Shown: positions 34,725-44,555 of the stretch, piece after piece | Layout of the letters: every line of letters begins with the position of its first letter | How positions within the stretch are numbered: position 1 is the first letter of the stretch | NCBI RefSeq assembly: GCF_000738675.1 | Contig: NZ_JPUX01000001.1 | Coordinates: 496,001-560,000 of the forward strand | Direction of reading: 5' to 3' | Source: Serratia nematodiphila DZ0503SBS1 | GTDB lineage: Bacteria; Pseudomonadota; Gammaproteobacteria; Enterobacterales; Enterobacteriaceae | DNA: 64,000 bases | Notes under the pieces: model-generated | Database searches by the model: none | Seen by the model: the letters and a program-made list of their open reading frames with translations, nothing else | Told to the model about the DNA's origin: nothing | Position numbers and translations under genes: made by a program

Positions 34725-35981
34725 ATGAGTAGCAAACCCTCCATCCTGCTTGATTTCAGCCTGCTGAAAACCAACCGGGCTTTCCGCGCGGTGTTCTGCG
34801 CGCGCTTTATCTCCATTGTGGCGCTGGGGCTGATGGCGATCGCCATCCCGGTGCAGATCCAGGCGCTGACCGGTTCCACCCTGCAGGTCGGGCTGGCGGT
34901 GACGCTGGCCGGCGGCGGCATGTTCGCCGGGCTGCTGATGGGGGGCGTATTGGCCGATCGCTATGAGCGACGCCGGCTGATTCTGTTTGCGCGCTCTACC
35001 TGCGGCGTCGGTTTTGTCGGCCTGTGTCTCAACGCCCTGCTGCCGTCGCCTTCGCTGGCGGCCATTTATCTGCTGGCGGTGTGGGACGGCTTCTTTGGCG
35101 CGGTGGGGGTGACGGCGCTGCTGGCGGCCACGCCGGCGCTGGTGGGCCGCGAAAACATCGTGCAGGCGGGCGCCATCAGCATGCTGACGGTGCGCTTCGG
35201 CTCGATTCTTTCTCCGGCGATCGGCGGCCTGGTGATCGCCCATATGGGCATCGCCTGGAACTACGGTCTGGCGGCGTTCGGCACCCTGCTGACGCTGCTG
35301 CCGCTGCTGAGCCTGCCGCAGCTGATGCCGCCGCCGCAGCCGCGTGAACACCCGCTGCGCGCGCTGGCGGGCGGTTTCGCCTTCCTGTTCCAGAACAAGG
35401 TGATCGGCATGGTGGCGCTGATCGGCGCGCTGCTGACCATGGCCAGCGCGGTGCGCGTGCTGTACCCGGCGATGGCGGAAGGTTGGCACATCGACGCTGC
35501 CCACCTTGGCTATATGTACGCCGCCGTGCCGCTCGGCGCCGCCATCGGCGCGTTCACCAGCGGGCGCGTGGCGCACGTGGCGCGCCCCGGCTGGGTGATG
35601 CTGCTGACGGCGATCGCGGCGTTCGCCGCCATCGGCCTGTTCGGCCTGATGCCGTGGTACAGCCTGGCGTTGCTGTGCCTGGTGGCGTTCGGCTACCTGA
35701 GCGCGCTGAACTCGCTGCTGCAATACGGTCTGATCCAGAGCCTGACGCCGGACAACTTCCTTGGCCGCATCAATGGCCTGTGGACGGCGCAGAACGTGGT
35801 GGGCGATGCGCTGGGCGCGTTGCTGCTGGGGGCGATGGGCGCCTTTATGCTGCCGGCGATGAGCGCCAGCGGTTTCGGCTTCGGCGCGGCGGCGCTCGGC
35901 ATCCTGTTGCTGTTCGCCATGACCGGTTTGCGTCAGGTCACGCTGCACAAACCGGAGCCGCAGCCCGCCACAGAAAAGTAG
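34725..35981 (+). CDS. entS: EntS, MFS exporter of enterobactin
   Basis: EntS is an inner-membrane major facilitator exporter that releases the newly made siderophore to the periplasm. The 418-aa protein begins [20 protein letters not shown], followed by about 12 hydrophobic helices. The MFS loop motif appears as [14 protein letters not shown], and [11 protein letters not shown] follows. Length and start agree with E. coli EntS (416 aa). It has its own Fur box and lies between entF and entC. Export of the VibF/VibH-type product by the same pump is possible but unproven. Confidence 0.93.
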   Translation: MSSKPSILLDFSLLKTNRAFRAVFCARFISIVALGLMAIAIPVQIQALTGSTLQVGLAVTLAGGGMFAGLLMGGVLADRYERRRLILFARSTCGVGFVGLCLNALLPSPSLAAIYLLAVWDGFFGAVGVTALLAATPALVGRENIVQAGAISMLTVRFGSILSPAIGGLVIAHMGIAWNYGLAAFGTLLTLLPLLSLPQLMPPPQPREHPLRALAGGFAFLFQNKVIGMVALIGALLTMASAVRVLYPAMAEGWHIDAAHLGYMYAAVPLGAAIGAFTSGRVAHVARPGWVMLLTAIAAFAAIGLFGLMPWYSLALLCLVAFGYLSALNSLLQYGLIQSLTPDNFLGRINGLWTAQNVVGDALGALLLGAMGAFMLPAMSASGFGFGAAALGILLLFAMTGLRQVTLHKPEPQPATEK

Positions 35982-35997
35982 TCGAACGCGTTAAGAC

Positions 35998-36055
35998 AAC
36001 GCTGTGGGATCAAATAGCAATGCTTATCATCGGCATGCGTAAAACCCACAGCGTT
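35998..36055. repeat. Perfect 11-bp inverted repeat between entS and entC
   Basis: AACGCTGTGGG (35998-36008) and CCCACAGCGTT (36045-36055) form a long-loop stem. The 36-nt loop includes TGCTTATCATCGG. It may be the entS terminator or a regulatory structure; no U-run follows. Confidence 0.5.
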
Positions 36056-36140
36056 TATGTCATGATTTCGAAATGAAAGAAGTGCTTACGTTTATTGACA
36101 TAGCAAATATCGGCGAGTAATTTAGCGCGGAATTAACTCA

Positions 36141-36160
36141 AATGATAATCATTATTATAT
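36141..36160 (+). promoter_or_regulatory. Fur box before entC
   Basis: AATGATAATCATTATTATAT contains GATAATCATTAT, a strong Fur half-overlap, about 35 bp before the entC start. It probably overlaps the promoter of entC-entE-entB. Confidence 0.85.
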
Positions 36161-36193
36161 TGGTTATCACTTCAAATCCTTGAGGGCGAAGCG

Positions 36194-37399
36194 ATGGATA
36201 CTGCCGTGAACGACATCAATCGAAAGGAAATGCAGGAGCGCGAAGAACACCGGTTCGCCGCTGATTTTTCTCCGGCGTCGGGCTTCTTCTTTACCTCCCC
36301 TTTCCGCAGCTTGACCACCACCGGTTGTTTCAGCCGCATTCGCCTGCCGGCCGCTGACGGCGCCGATCTGAACGGCGAGTTCCAGCGCAGCGTGCGGCAG
36401 GCGTTTGCCGAGGCCCGCCAGGCCGGCATCAAAAAACCGCTGCTGTGCGGCGCCATCCCGTTCGATACCCGGCAGCCTTCGGCGCTGTTTATTCCGCAGC
36501 AGAGCCGCTGGTTCGATCGCGCCGCCTTTATGGCCGGCGTTAGGCCGGTGGCGGACGGGCCGGAGCTGGCCGGCGTAACGGAACTGCCGCCACAGCAGCC
36601 GTTCATGAACATGGTCAGCGACGCCGTCGACGCGATGAAGGCCGGTGAGCTGGATAAAGTGGTCTTGTCGCGCCTGCTGGAGATCGAAACGCGTCAGCCG
36701 GTGGATCGCCATGCGCTGATGGCGCGCGTGATTGCCCAGAACCCGCATGGTTTCCATTTCCATGTGCCGCTGGAGCAGGGCGCGCTGTTGGGTGCCAGCC
36801 CGGAGCTGCTGCTGCGCCAGGACGGCGGCCGTTTCTATTCTAACCCGCTGGCCGGTTCCGCCCGGCGCGAGGCCGACCCGCAGCGCGATCGCGAAGTGGG
36901 AGAGCGGCTGATGGCCTCGGCGAAAGATCGCCACGAGCATCGCATCGTCACCGAAAGCATGCGTGACGTGCTGGCCGGCCGCTGCCGCTACCTGAACGTG
37001 CCGCACACCCCTGAATTGCTGACCACCACCACGCTGTGGCATCTCTCCACGCCGATCGACGGCGAGGCGGCGTCTCCAGACGAAAACGCCCTGTCGCTGG
37101 CCTGCCTGCTGCACCCGACGCCGGCGCTGTGCGGCATGCCGACGGCCGAGGCGCACGCCCTGATCGGCAAGCTGGAGCCGTTCGATCGCGGCCTGTTCGG
37201 CGGCATCGTCGGCTGGTGCGACGACGAAGGCAACGGCGAGTGGGTAGTGACTATCCGCTGCGGCACCGTTGACGGCAACCGGGTACGGCTGTTCGCCGGC
37301 GCCGGCATCGTGGAAGACTCTTCACCCGAATCTGAATGGCATGAAACAGGCACCAAACTCAGCACCATTCTGCGTGCCTTTGGTATAAATCAAGGATAA
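36194..37399 (+). CDS. entC: EntC, isochorismate synthase
   Basis: EntC converts chorismate to isochorismate, the first step to DHB. The 401-aa product has the chorismate-binding enzyme signatures: [41 protein letters not shown], and C-terminal [12 protein letters not shown] and [17 protein letters not shown]. The ATG follows GAGGGCGA. It is the first gene of entCEB, seven nt before entE. EntA, which should close the pathway, is not encoded in this window. Confidence 0.95.
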   Translation: MDTAVNDINRKEMQEREEHRFAADFSPASGFFFTSPFRSLTTTGCFSRIRLPAADGADLNGEFQRSVRQAFAEARQAGIKKPLLCGAIPFDTRQPSALFIPQQSRWFDRAAFMAGVRPVADGPELAGVTELPPQQPFMNMVSDAVDAMKAGELDKVVLSRLLEIETRQPVDRHALMARVIAQNPHGFHFHVPLEQGALLGASPELLLRQDGGRFYSNPLAGSARREADPQRDREVGERLMASAKDRHEHRIVTESMRDVLAGRCRYLNVPHTPELLTTTTLWHLSTPIDGEAASPDENALSLACLLHPTPALCGMPTAEAHALIGKLEPFDRGLFGGIVGWCDDEGNGEWVVTIRCGTVDGNRVRLFAGAGIVEDSSPESEWHETGTKLSTILRAFGINQG

Positions 37400-37406
37400 C
37401 GACAAG

Positions 37407-39035
37407 ATGAGCATTGCCTTTACCCCCTGGCCGGCGGAGTTCGCCAGCCGCTATCGCGAGCGCGGCTACTGGACTGACAAGCCGCTGACCGAGATCCTCG
37501 ACCGCCAGGCCAACAACGACGCCCCGGCGATTATCGACGCCCAGGGCAGCCTGACCTACCGCGAGCTGCAGCAGCGTTCCGATCGTCTGGCGGCTGCTTT
37601 GCTGCGCCGCGGCGTGAAATCCGGCGACACCGCGCTGGTGCAGCTGGGCAACGTGGCGGAGTTCTATATCGTGTTCTTCGCGCTGCTGAAAATTGGTGTG
37701 GCGCCGGTCAACGCGCTGTTCAGCCATCAGCGCAGTGAGCTGAACGCCTATGCCGAGCAGATCAAACCGGCGCTGCTGATCGCCGATCGCCAGCACGCGC
37801 TGTTTGCCGACGATCAATTCCTGAACGCCTTCCGCGATGCGCATCCTTCGCTGCGCGTCGTGGCGCTGCGCAGCCAGGCCGAGGGCGAGCTGGCGCTGGC
37901 CGCCTGGCTGGACGAAGCGAGCGACGGTTTCGTCGCGCAGCCTTCCGCGGCTGATCAGGTGGCGTTCTTCCAGCTTTCCGGCGGCAGCACCGGTACGCCG
38001 AAGCTGATCCCGCGCACCCACAATGATTACTACTACAGCATTCGCCGCAGCGTGGAGATCTGCCGCTTCGACGCGCAGACCCGCTATCTGTGCGCGCTGC
38101 CGGTGGCGCACAACTACCCGATGAGTTCGCCGGGCGTGCTGGGCGTGTTTTATGGCGCCGGGCTGGTGGTGTTCGCCGCCGATCCGGACGCCGGGCAATG
38201 CTTCCGCCTGATCGAACAGCACCAAATCAACGTGACGGCGCTGGTGCCGCCGGCGGTCACGCTGTGGCTGCAGGCGATCGAAGAGTGGGGCGGCAATGCC
38301 CAGCTCGCCAGCCTGAAACTGCTGCAGGTGGGCGGCGCCAAGCTGGGCGAGACGCTGGCGGCGCGCATTCAGAACGAAATCGGTTGCCAACTGCAGCAGG
38401 TGTTCGGCATGGCGGAAGGGCTGGTGAACTACACCCGGCTGGACGATGACGAACGCCACATCCTGGCGACGCAAGGGCGGCCGATGTCGCCGGACGACGA
38501 AGTGTGGGTGGCGGATGACGACGGTAATCCGTTGCCGGCGGGCGAGGTCGGACGGTTGATGACGCGCGGGCCTTACACCTTCCGCGGTTACTACCAGAGC
38601 CCGGCGCACAACGCCGATGCTTTCGACGCCGAGGGTTTCTACTGCTCCGGCGATCTGATCAGCATCAGCGAAGACGGCTACATCACCGTGCAGGGGCGGC
38701 AGAAAGACCAGATCAACCGCGGCGGGGAGAAGATCGCCGCCGAGGAGATCGAGAACCTGCTGCTGCGTCATCCGGACGTGATCAACGCCGCGCTGGTATC
38801 GATGCCGGATGCGCTGATGGGGGAGAAGAGCTGCGCCTATATCATCGCCAACGCGCCGCTGAAACCGGTGGTGCTGCGCCGCCACCTGCGCGAACAGGGC
38901 GTGGCGGACTTCAAGCTGCCGGATCGCTTTATTCAGGTGGACAGCCTGCCGCTGACTCCGGTCGGCAAAGTGGACAAAAAACGGCTGCGCCAGCAGCTCG
39001 ACGCGCAACTACAGACTCAGGCTCAGGGAGATTAA
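37407..39035 (+). CDS. entE: EntE, 2,3-dihydroxybenzoate-AMP ligase
   Basis: This stand-alone aryl adenylation enzyme activates DHB as its adenylate and loads the aryl carrier domain of EntB. The 542-aa protein shows A-domain motifs [61 protein letters not shown] and [12 protein letters not shown]. These are very close to EntE, VibE and DhbE. It lies seven nt after entC and three nt before entB. It supplies activated DHB to all NRPS parts of the locus. Confidence 0.96.
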   Translation: MSIAFTPWPAEFASRYRERGYWTDKPLTEILDRQANNDAPAIIDAQGSLTYRELQQRSDRLAAALLRRGVKSGDTALVQLGNVAEFYIVFFALLKIGVAPVNALFSHQRSELNAYAEQIKPALLIADRQHALFADDQFLNAFRDAHPSLRVVALRSQAEGELALAAWLDEASDGFVAQPSAADQVAFFQLSGGSTGTPKLIPRTHNDYYYSIRRSVEICRFDAQTRYLCALPVAHNYPMSSPGVLGVFYGAGLVVFAADPDAGQCFRLIEQHQINVTALVPPAVTLWLQAIEEWGGNAQLASLKLLQVGGAKLGETLAARIQNEIGCQLQQVFGMAEGLVNYTRLDDDERHILATQGRPMSPDDEVWVADDDGNPLPAGEVGRLMTRGPYTFRGYYQSPAHNADAFDAEGFYCSGDLISISEDGYITVQGRQKDQINRGGEKIAAEEIENLLLRHPDVINAALVSMPDALMGEKSCAYIIANAPLKPVVLRRHLREQGVADFKLPDRFIQVDSLPLTPVGKVDKKRLRQQLDAQLQTQAQGD

Positions 39036-39038
39036 TCG

Positions 39039-39899
39039 ATGGCCATTCCAAAACTTAATGACTACGCGCTGCCGACGGCGGACGAACTGCCGCAAAATAA
39101 AGTCACCTGGCAGGTGGAGCCGCAGCGCGCCGCGCTGTTGATCCACGATATGCAGCAGTATTTCCTCAACTTCTGGGGCGAGGACAGCGCGCTGATTAAA
39201 CAGGTGGTGGAGAACATCGCCAACCTGCGCCGCTACTGCAAGCAGCAGGGCATCCCGGTGTTCTATACCGCGCAGCCGAACCAGCAGAGCGATGAAGATC
39301 GCGCGCTGTTGAACGACATGTGGGGTCCGGGTCTGAACAAACACCCTGAGCAGCAGGCGGTGACCGCTGCGCTGGCGCCGGACGAAGACGATACGGTGCT
39401 GGTGAAATGGCGCTACAGCGCCTTCCATCGCTCGCCGCTGCAGGAGATCCTGCAGGAGTCCGGCCGCGATCAGCTGATCATCTGCGGTGTGTATGCGCAC
39501 ATTGGCTGCCTGACCACCGCCATCGACGCCTTCATGCGCAACATCCAGCCGTTCATGGTGGCCGACGGCCTGGCGGACTTCTCGCGCGACGAACACCTGA
39601 TGGCGCTGCGCTACACCGCCGGCCGCTGCGGCCGGGTGGTGACCACCGCGTCTCTGCTGCCGGCGGCCGGCATCGCCAGCATCGATGCGCTGCGTCAGCA
39701 GATCCTGCCGCTGCTGGACGAAGACAGCGAAGACATGGGCAACGATGAAAACCTGATCGATTACGGCCTGGATTCGGTGCGCATCATGGAACTGGCGACC
39801 CGCTGGCGCAAGATCCGCAGCGACATCGACTTTATCGCGCTGGCGCGTAACCCGACCATCGACAGCTGGTGGGCGCTGCTTTCCGAAGAGAAAGCCTGA
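39039..39899 (+). CDS. entB: EntB, isochorismatase with aryl carrier protein domain
   Basis: The 286-aa bifunctional protein (E. coli EntB is 285) combines an N-terminal isochorismatase and a C-terminal aryl carrier. The isochorismatase has [15 protein letters not shown] and the [17 protein letters not shown] active-site stretch. The carrier (about 215-286) has [12 protein letters not shown] with the phosphopantetheine Ser at about 246. It hydrolyses isochorismate to dihydrodihydroxybenzoate and presents DHB to EntF, and probably to the VibH- and Cy-type enzymes, since no other ArCP is encoded here. Confidence 0.96.
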   Translation: MAIPKLNDYALPTADELPQNKVTWQVEPQRAALLIHDMQQYFLNFWGEDSALIKQVVENIANLRRYCKQQGIPVFYTAQPNQQSDEDRALLNDMWGPGLNKHPEQQAVTAALAPDEDDTVLVKWRYSAFHRSPLQEILQESGRDQLIICGVYAHIGCLTTAIDAFMRNIQPFMVADGLADFSRDEHLMALRYTAGRCGRVVTTASLLPAAGIASIDALRQQILPLLDEDSEDMGNDENLIDYGLDSVRIMELATRWRKIRSDIDFIALARNPTIDSWWALLSEEKA

Positions 39900-39960
39900 T
39901 TTTAATCACGAGCAGAGGGCGGCCGTTCGGCCACCCTGTTGGCTTTATAAGGAGATTTTG

Positions 39961-41025
39961 ATGAATACTTTGATTACCAAGGGAAAACGCGCGGCATTTC
40001 CGCTGATGCTGCTGTCTACGCTGCTGTTCTCCAACACCTTGCAGGCGCAAACCGCGCCGGAAGTGCTGCGCAAGCCGGTCGGCAAAGGCGCCTATGAAAT
40101 GGCCTACAGCCCGAGCGAGAATGCGCTCTACCTGGCCACCTCGCAGAGCCGCAAGCTGGACAAGGGCGGCATCGTTTACCGTCTGGATCCGACCACGCTG
40201 GACGTGACCCAAATTATCCATAACGACATCAAGCCGTTTGGCGCCGCCGTCAACGCCAAGACCGGCACGCTGTTCTTCGGTAACACGGTCAATAACTCGG
40301 TGACCGCCATCGACGCCAAGACCGGCGACGTGAAAGGCCGCCTGGTGCTGGACGCGCGCCAGCGTTCCGAAACCGTCAAGCCGCTGGCGCCGCGCGAACT
40401 GGTGGCGGATGCCGACAGCGATACCCTGTATATCACCGGGCTGGGGGATTCCAGCGTGGTGTGGGTGGTGGACGGCAAGGATCTGACCCTGCGCGCCACC
40501 GTGAGCGACACCGGCAAGTACGGCACCGGCCTGGCGCTGGACGCCGCCGCCAAACGCCTGTACGTCACCAACGCCGACGGCGAGCTGGTGACCATCGATA
40601 CTCAGAGCAACAAGGTGCTGTCGCGCAAGAAGCTGGATGAGTCTAAAGAGCATTTCTTCCTGAACATCAGCCTGGATACCGCCACTCACCGTGCCTTCAT
40701 CACCGATTCCAAGCAGCCGCAGGTGCTGGTGGTGGATACCCGCAACGGCAACATCCTGAGCAAGATCGACGTGCCGGAATCGCTGGCGGTGCTGTTCAAC
40801 CCGGCGCGCAATGAAGTTTACGTCACCCACCGCCAGGCGGGCGAAGTGAGCGTGATCGACGCCAAGAGCTACAAGGTGCTGAACACCATCAAGACGCCGA
40901 CCCACCCGAACAGCCTGGCGCTGTCGCCGGATGGCCAGACGCTGTACGTCAGCGTCAAACAGGCTTCCAGCCGCGAGAAAGAAGCGACCGCGCCGGATGA
41001 CGTGATCCGCGTCGCGCTGAAATAA
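39961..41025 (+). CDS. yncE: YncE-like periplasmic beta-propeller protein (copy 2)
   Basis: This 354-aa protein matches the length of E. coli YncE (353). The signal peptide (FPLMLLSTLLFSNTLQAQ) is followed by propeller repeats such as YEMAYSPSENALYLATSQS, LFFGNTVNNSVTAIDAKTG, RLYVTNADGELVTIDTQSN and PTHPNSLALSPDGQTLYVSV. It follows entB by 61 nt with AAGGAG before the ATG and is closed by a strong terminator, so it is probably expressed with entCEB. It is paralogous to the propeller at 25159, sharing VEMAYS/YEMAYS and HPNSLAL blocks. Its biochemical role is unknown. Confidence 0.82.
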   Translation: MNTLITKGKRAAFPLMLLSTLLFSNTLQAQTAPEVLRKPVGKGAYEMAYSPSENALYLATSQSRKLDKGGIVYRLDPTTLDVTQIIHNDIKPFGAAVNAKTGTLFFGNTVNNSVTAIDAKTGDVKGRLVLDARQRSETVKPLAPRELVADADSDTLYITGLGDSSVVWVVDGKDLTLRATVSDTGKYGTGLALDAAAKRLYVTNADGELVTIDTQSNKVLSRKKLDESKEHFFLNISLDTATHRAFITDSKQPQVLVVDTRNGNILSKIDVPESLAVLFNPARNEVYVTHRQAGEVSVIDAKSYKVLNTIKTPTHPNSLALSPDGQTLYVSVKQASSREKEATAPDDVIRVALK

Positions 41026-41050
41026 TCCTACGCTGGGTAAGCGCACACCG

Positions 41051-41086
41051 AACAGGCGAAGCGGCGACGCTCCGCCTGTTTTTTTT
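41051..41086 (+). terminator. Terminator of the entCEB-yncE unit
   Basis: AACAGGCGaAGCG-gcga-CGCTcCGCCTGTT followed by TTTTTT is a classic rho-independent terminator. Confidence 0.92.
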
Positions 41087-41146
41087 CGCCGTGCGATCTG
41101 CGGTATAAAGTGTGGATTGCCTTATTGACCCGAAGGAACGTTGGAT

Positions 41147-41764
41147 ATGCCCGTCTCACGCTCTCCGCTGTTGTTGTCCGTTATCACTCTGCTGCTGCTG
41201 GCCGCGCTGATCCACAGCGGCATCAGCCCTTACGATCGCACCACCTGGCTGATGGAGGTGGCGCCGGTCTTGATCGTTTTGCCGCTGCTGTGGCTGACCC
41301 ATCGCCGTTACCCGCTGACGCCGCTGCTCTACACGCTGATTTTCTTCCACGCGCTGATCCTGATTTTCGGCGGCATGTACAGCTATGCCCGCGTGCCACT
41401 GGGGTTTGAGGTACAGCAGTGGCTGGGTCTTGGCCGTAACCCGTACGACAAACTGGGGCACTTCTTCCAGGGGCTGGTGCCGGCGCTGGCGGCGCGCGAA
41501 ATCCTGCTGCGCGGTGGTTATGTGCAGGGGGGCAAGATGCTGGGCTTCGTGGTGTGCTGCATCGCGCTGGCGATCAGCGCCCTGTATGAGCTGATCGAGT
41601 GGTGGGCGGCGCTGGCGCTGGGCCAGGGCGCCGACGAGTTTCTCGGCACCCAGGGCGACCCGTGGGACACCCAGTCCGACATGTTCTGCGCGCTGCTGGG
41701 GGCGATATGCGGCCTGTTGCTGTTTGGGCGTTGGCAGGAGCGGCAAATTGCTCGCTTAGTTTGA
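41147..41764 (+). CDS. yjdF: YjdF-like DUF2238 inner-membrane protein
   Basis: This 205-aa protein has about six hydrophobic segments. It shows the DUF2238 pattern: NPYDKLGHFFQGLVPALAAREIL, ALYELIEWWAALALGQGADEFLGTQGDPWDTQSDM. The conserved HxxQG, EWW and DxWDTQxD residues look like a polar membrane site. Function is unknown; E. coli YjdF is the closest named relative. The ATG at 41147 follows AAGGAA. It stands alone between two terminators, so it is probably not part of the siderophore unit. Confidence 0.85.
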   Translation: MPVSRSPLLLSVITLLLLAALIHSGISPYDRTTWLMEVAPVLIVLPLLWLTHRRYPLTPLLYTLIFFHALILIFGGMYSYARVPLGFEVQQWLGLGRNPYDKLGHFFQGLVPALAAREILLRGGYVQGGKMLGFVVCCIALAISALYELIEWWAALALGQGADEFLGTQGDPWDTQSDMFCALLGAICGLLLFGRWQERQIARLV

Positions 41765-41782
41765 TAAATTTCAAACCGAATT

Positions 41783-41808
41783 AGCCCGCCGTTATGGCGG
41801 GTTTTTTT
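41783..41808 (+). terminator. Terminator after yjdF-like gene
   Basis: AGCCCGCC-GTTAT-GGCGGG followed by TTTTTTT, 19 bp after the stop codon. Confidence 0.9.
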
Positions 41809-42023
41809 ATATATATCGCAATGAACGTTGTCGCATCAAGCGAAGGCAGGGAGCCTTAGCTGCGCCCAAGGTTCCGCTATTCTCTATGATTTATTGTTCT
41901 TATTCTATTGTTTTATATGAATTTATATTTAATTAGTAAGAATTTTCTTATTATAATTGCTGTGCTAATATCATGTTGTTTGGTGGGGAATTGGCGTTGA
42001 CATGGTTTGTAGCGCAGGGAATT

Positions 42024-42824
42024 ATGAGATACATAATTAATAATAATATTAAATATCACGAAGATAGATCGGAATTGGTCTCGGTGAATGACGATATCCC
42101 GCCGATTACGCTGACGGCCACGCTGAACCGCCTGCTCTCCACATTAGTCAGAAACAACAATCTGGTGTTATCCAGAGAGACGTTGTTGACGCAGGTGTGG
42201 GAGGCTCATGGCCAGGTCGCTTCCGGTAACAACCTCAACAACACCATTTCAATTTTACGCAAGGCGTTCTCTTCGCTTGGCGAGGAGGAGATCATCGTCA
42301 CCTTGCCGCGGTAAGGTTTTATGTTCACCGCCGCTACGATCAAAACCGCGGACAGCCAGGCGCCCGCAGAGGAGCCGGCCCCGGAGATGGGCCAGGAGGT
42401 GGGCGCCCCCCCTGAAGTAGGCTCCGTCGCTGTACGCAGCTATACGCGTTTCAAAGCCGCCGCACTGGCGGCTTTGCTGGTTCTGGCGTTGGGCAGCGGT
42501 ATTTGGGCGTGGTGCGATACAGGTTATCAGCCGATCAGCACGATCGACGGGGGGCGCATCGACAGCTGCAGCGTGCGCCTTATCACCACTTATCATAAGC
42601 CGGCAATCAACAAGGTCGATTTGGATCATCTGCGCGACATGTTGAAGCGGCGGCCGCAGATTCACTGCAACGAACCGGCGACGCTGCTCTACTACGACAC
42701 GCAAACACTGGCGCCAAACGGTTCCGGGAGAACCCGAACGTCCTATTTTTATTACTGCCCAGAGTCGCAAATGGCGGATAACAAGGTGCAATGCGAGAGT
42801 TTCTATGAAAGCTGGGGCCTGTAA
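42024..42824 (+). pseudogene. ToxR/PsaE-like membrane-anchored transcriptional regulator interrupted by an in-frame stop
   Basis: The N-terminal ~97 codons encode an OmpR/ToxR-type winged helix (LTATLNRLLSTLVRNNNLVLSRETLLTQVWEAHG...NNLNNTISILRKAF). The frame then hits TAA at 42312-42314 (TLPR-stop-GFMFTA) and continues open, without shift, through a membrane segment (FKAAALAALLVLALGSGIW) to a ~110-aa periplasmic part with Cys residues. In the paralogue at 43370-44125 the same place reads TYPRQGFKFTA, so a single CAA-to-TAA change explains the break. The start at 42024 follows AGGGA. Either a pseudogene or a sequence error; a downstream ATG at 42321 could still give the membrane-periplasmic half. 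Confidence 0.8.
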
Positions 42825-42827
42825 GCG

Positions 42828-43292
42828 ATGAAGCGATATGGTTACGCGATTGCGGCGTTACTGGCTATGGGGTGCTGCGCCGTCGCCGGTTACTTTTTAT
42901 TTTTCAGACCGCAAATCCCGGAGTGCCGGGCGGTTGAACATGTAACTGACAACATTGCCGGCCGCAGCATTGGACGCATTGTTCTGATAAATGTGGTTCC
43001 CGACGGCCCGCGGCGCATCAACATATTGTTGAACGGCAGAGCCTATGATGGCAAGGATCACTATGTTATCTCACGCACTCTGGTTATGGATTATCGGCGG
43101 CAGGGCAATAACTATACGCTGTGGGTGAAGGAAAATATCAAGAAACCGCATGACTCGATAAGGCTTGAGGATTTTAATCGGCGGTTACCGGTGGAAGGTA
43201 TGCAAATACACTGGCGTATCGAGCAAATTGATAGCCGGCATTTCTTGTTTGCCGATAACCATGCGCCGTTATTTGTGTGTGCTACACCCTAA
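42828..43292 (+). CDS. Small membrane-anchored periplasmic protein, partner of the ToxR-like regulator
   Basis: This 154-aa protein has one N-terminal hydrophobic segment (YAIAALLAMGCCAVAGYFLFF) and a periplasmic domain with two Cys (PECRAVEH near residue 33 and LFVCATP at the end). It starts three nt after the interrupted regulator's stop, so the two were one operon. Such small partners accompany ToxR-type regulators (ToxS, PsaF, MyfF) and modulate their periplasmic domain. I do not recognise the family from sequence; the role is inferred from position. Confidence 0.7.
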   Translation: MKRYGYAIAALLAMGCCAVAGYFLFFRPQIPECRAVEHVTDNIAGRSIGRIVLINVVPDGPRRINILLNGRAYDGKDHYVISRTLVMDYRRQGNNYTLWVKENIKKPHDSIRLEDFNRRLPVEGMQIHWRIEQIDSRHFLFADNHAPLFVCATP

Positions 43293-43297
43293 GATAA

Positions 43298-43322
43298 ATC
43301 CCCTTGGCTAGGGCAAGGGGAT
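43298..43322. terminator. Hairpin between convergent regulator genes
   Basis: ATCCCCTTG-GCTAGGG-CAAGGGGAT is a perfect 9-bp stem between convergent stop codons. It lacks a U-run, so terminator activity is only likely. Confidence 0.5.
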
Positions 43323-43369
43323 CCTGAGAGTGAGATGGCCTGGTGAGGTAACATCTTGCAATGTCAATG

Positions 43370-44125
43370 CTATTCTTTGTCGATATAATTGTAGATACAC
43401 GGGCTGCTTTTTTCTCGCGGGCAGAAGGTTAACAGCTCTTTGCCCTTCTGCGACGCTTCATCACGAATGTTATCATAGTAATACACGTCAGCTTTACTTC
43501 TACAATTAAAACCAGCGCGCTGGATAAATCGCTTGATTTCGGATAAGTGGCCGCTCCCCGAATTCATGCTGTATATTTGGCAGCGGTCGTAGTCGCCCAA
43601 AGGATACATGCTGATACGGGTGGCGTTTTGATAAAGCACGATAGCTGCAAACGGCACCAGGCAGGCTAAAAATGCCAGCAGAAGGCGCCTGAATGGGCTA
43701 TTGACGCTATTATGCCGCGCTTCTTTCTTAGTCATCTTACTGACTTCAATATCTCCTTCTTGATTGTTTTCCGGTTTTTTTACCTCCTCATTATTATTTA
43801 CTTCATGAATGATATCTGCGGTGAACTTAAACCCCTGACGCGGATAGGTAACAATAAGCGCCTCTTCGCCGAACTGCGCCAGCGATTTGCGCAACCCTGA
43901 TACATAGTTATTCAGATTGTTGTTCGAGGCCTTAAGACCATGCTCAACCCATACATCATTAAGCAACCTTTCACGCATTAATAACACATTATTGTTACGG
44001 ATGAACAGTGATAACAGCCTGGCGCTGGGTCTAAGTAAGACTATTTTAGTCGCCGCATTATCAATATGCGACAATGTGTTCTCATCTTCATCATAGAGAA
44101 CGTTGTTATTTATATGGAAAATCAT
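43370..44125 (-). CDS. ToxR/PsaE-like membrane-anchored transcriptional regulator
   Basis: This 251-aa protein has an N-terminal winged helix (about 1-105; LSLFIRNNNVLLMRERLLNDVWVEHG, NNNLNNYVSGLRKSLAQFGEE, TYPRQGFKF). A charged linker follows, then one membrane helix (LLLAFLACLVPFAAIVLYQ) and a periplasmic domain with four Cys. This is the one-component ToxR/CadC layout, sensing outside and binding DNA inside. It faces away from the fimbrial operon, with about 430 bp between, so control of the pilin promoter, as for PsaE and psaA, is plausible. It is paralogous to the interrupted gene at 42024. Confidence 0.82.
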   Translation of the reverse strand: MIFHINNNVLYDEDENTLSHIDNAATKIVLLRPSARLLSLFIRNNNVLLMRERLLNDVWVEHGLKASNNNLNNYVSGLRKSLAQFGEEALIVTYPRQGFKFTADIIHEVNNNEEVKKPENNQEGDIEVSKMTKKEARHNSVNSPFRRLLLAFLACLVPFAAIVLYQNATRISMYPLGDYDRCQIYSMNSGSGHLSEIKRFIQRAGFNCRSKADVYYYDNIRDEASQKGKELLTFCPREKSSPCIYNYIDKE

Positions 44126-44555
44126 TTTTTTAACCTGTCAACTTACCTGTCGAGAGATTATTCTGAGACCTGTGTGCTGTTTTTTCAATCCTTGGTATTA
44201 ATGGTCAATAGGATTTTTCCATCTATTCATATAATTATATTAACCCGGGTCTAAGTGTGTAAGTATTAAAAAATAAATAAGGTCATTTAATTTCTATTTT
44301 TTAGAGTTTAAACCTATTTAATGTGTGTTTTTTATGTATAAATCCTGTGTTTTTATCTTTTTGCGACATAACGTTTTATTTTTGATTTGAACGGGGTAAA
44401 TTTGTTGCCACTGATACGGAACGCTGAAAGGCAGGTATCAGCGAAAGAACCTGCGCTCGACAATAAAGCGGCGCGTTAAACATCAAGAGTGAATTGTTGA
44501 TCTAATTGACGTCAATGAGTACCTCTTTCTTACTAAGGAATGTAAGGGATTTAAT
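44126..44555. other. Fimbrial promoter region (about 430 bp, AT-rich)
   Basis: The divergent region between the ToxR-like regulator and the major pilin is strongly AT-rich in its first half. No gene was found. No pair of inverted repeats like those of the E. coli fim switch was seen, and no recombinase gene is nearby. AAGGAATGTAAGG lies just before the pilin start. Confidence 0.55.

Noticed and set aside
44126..44555. Possible invertible fimbrial switch
   Set aside because: No inverted-repeat pair around a promoter and no FimB/FimE/MrpI-type recombinase gene was found.
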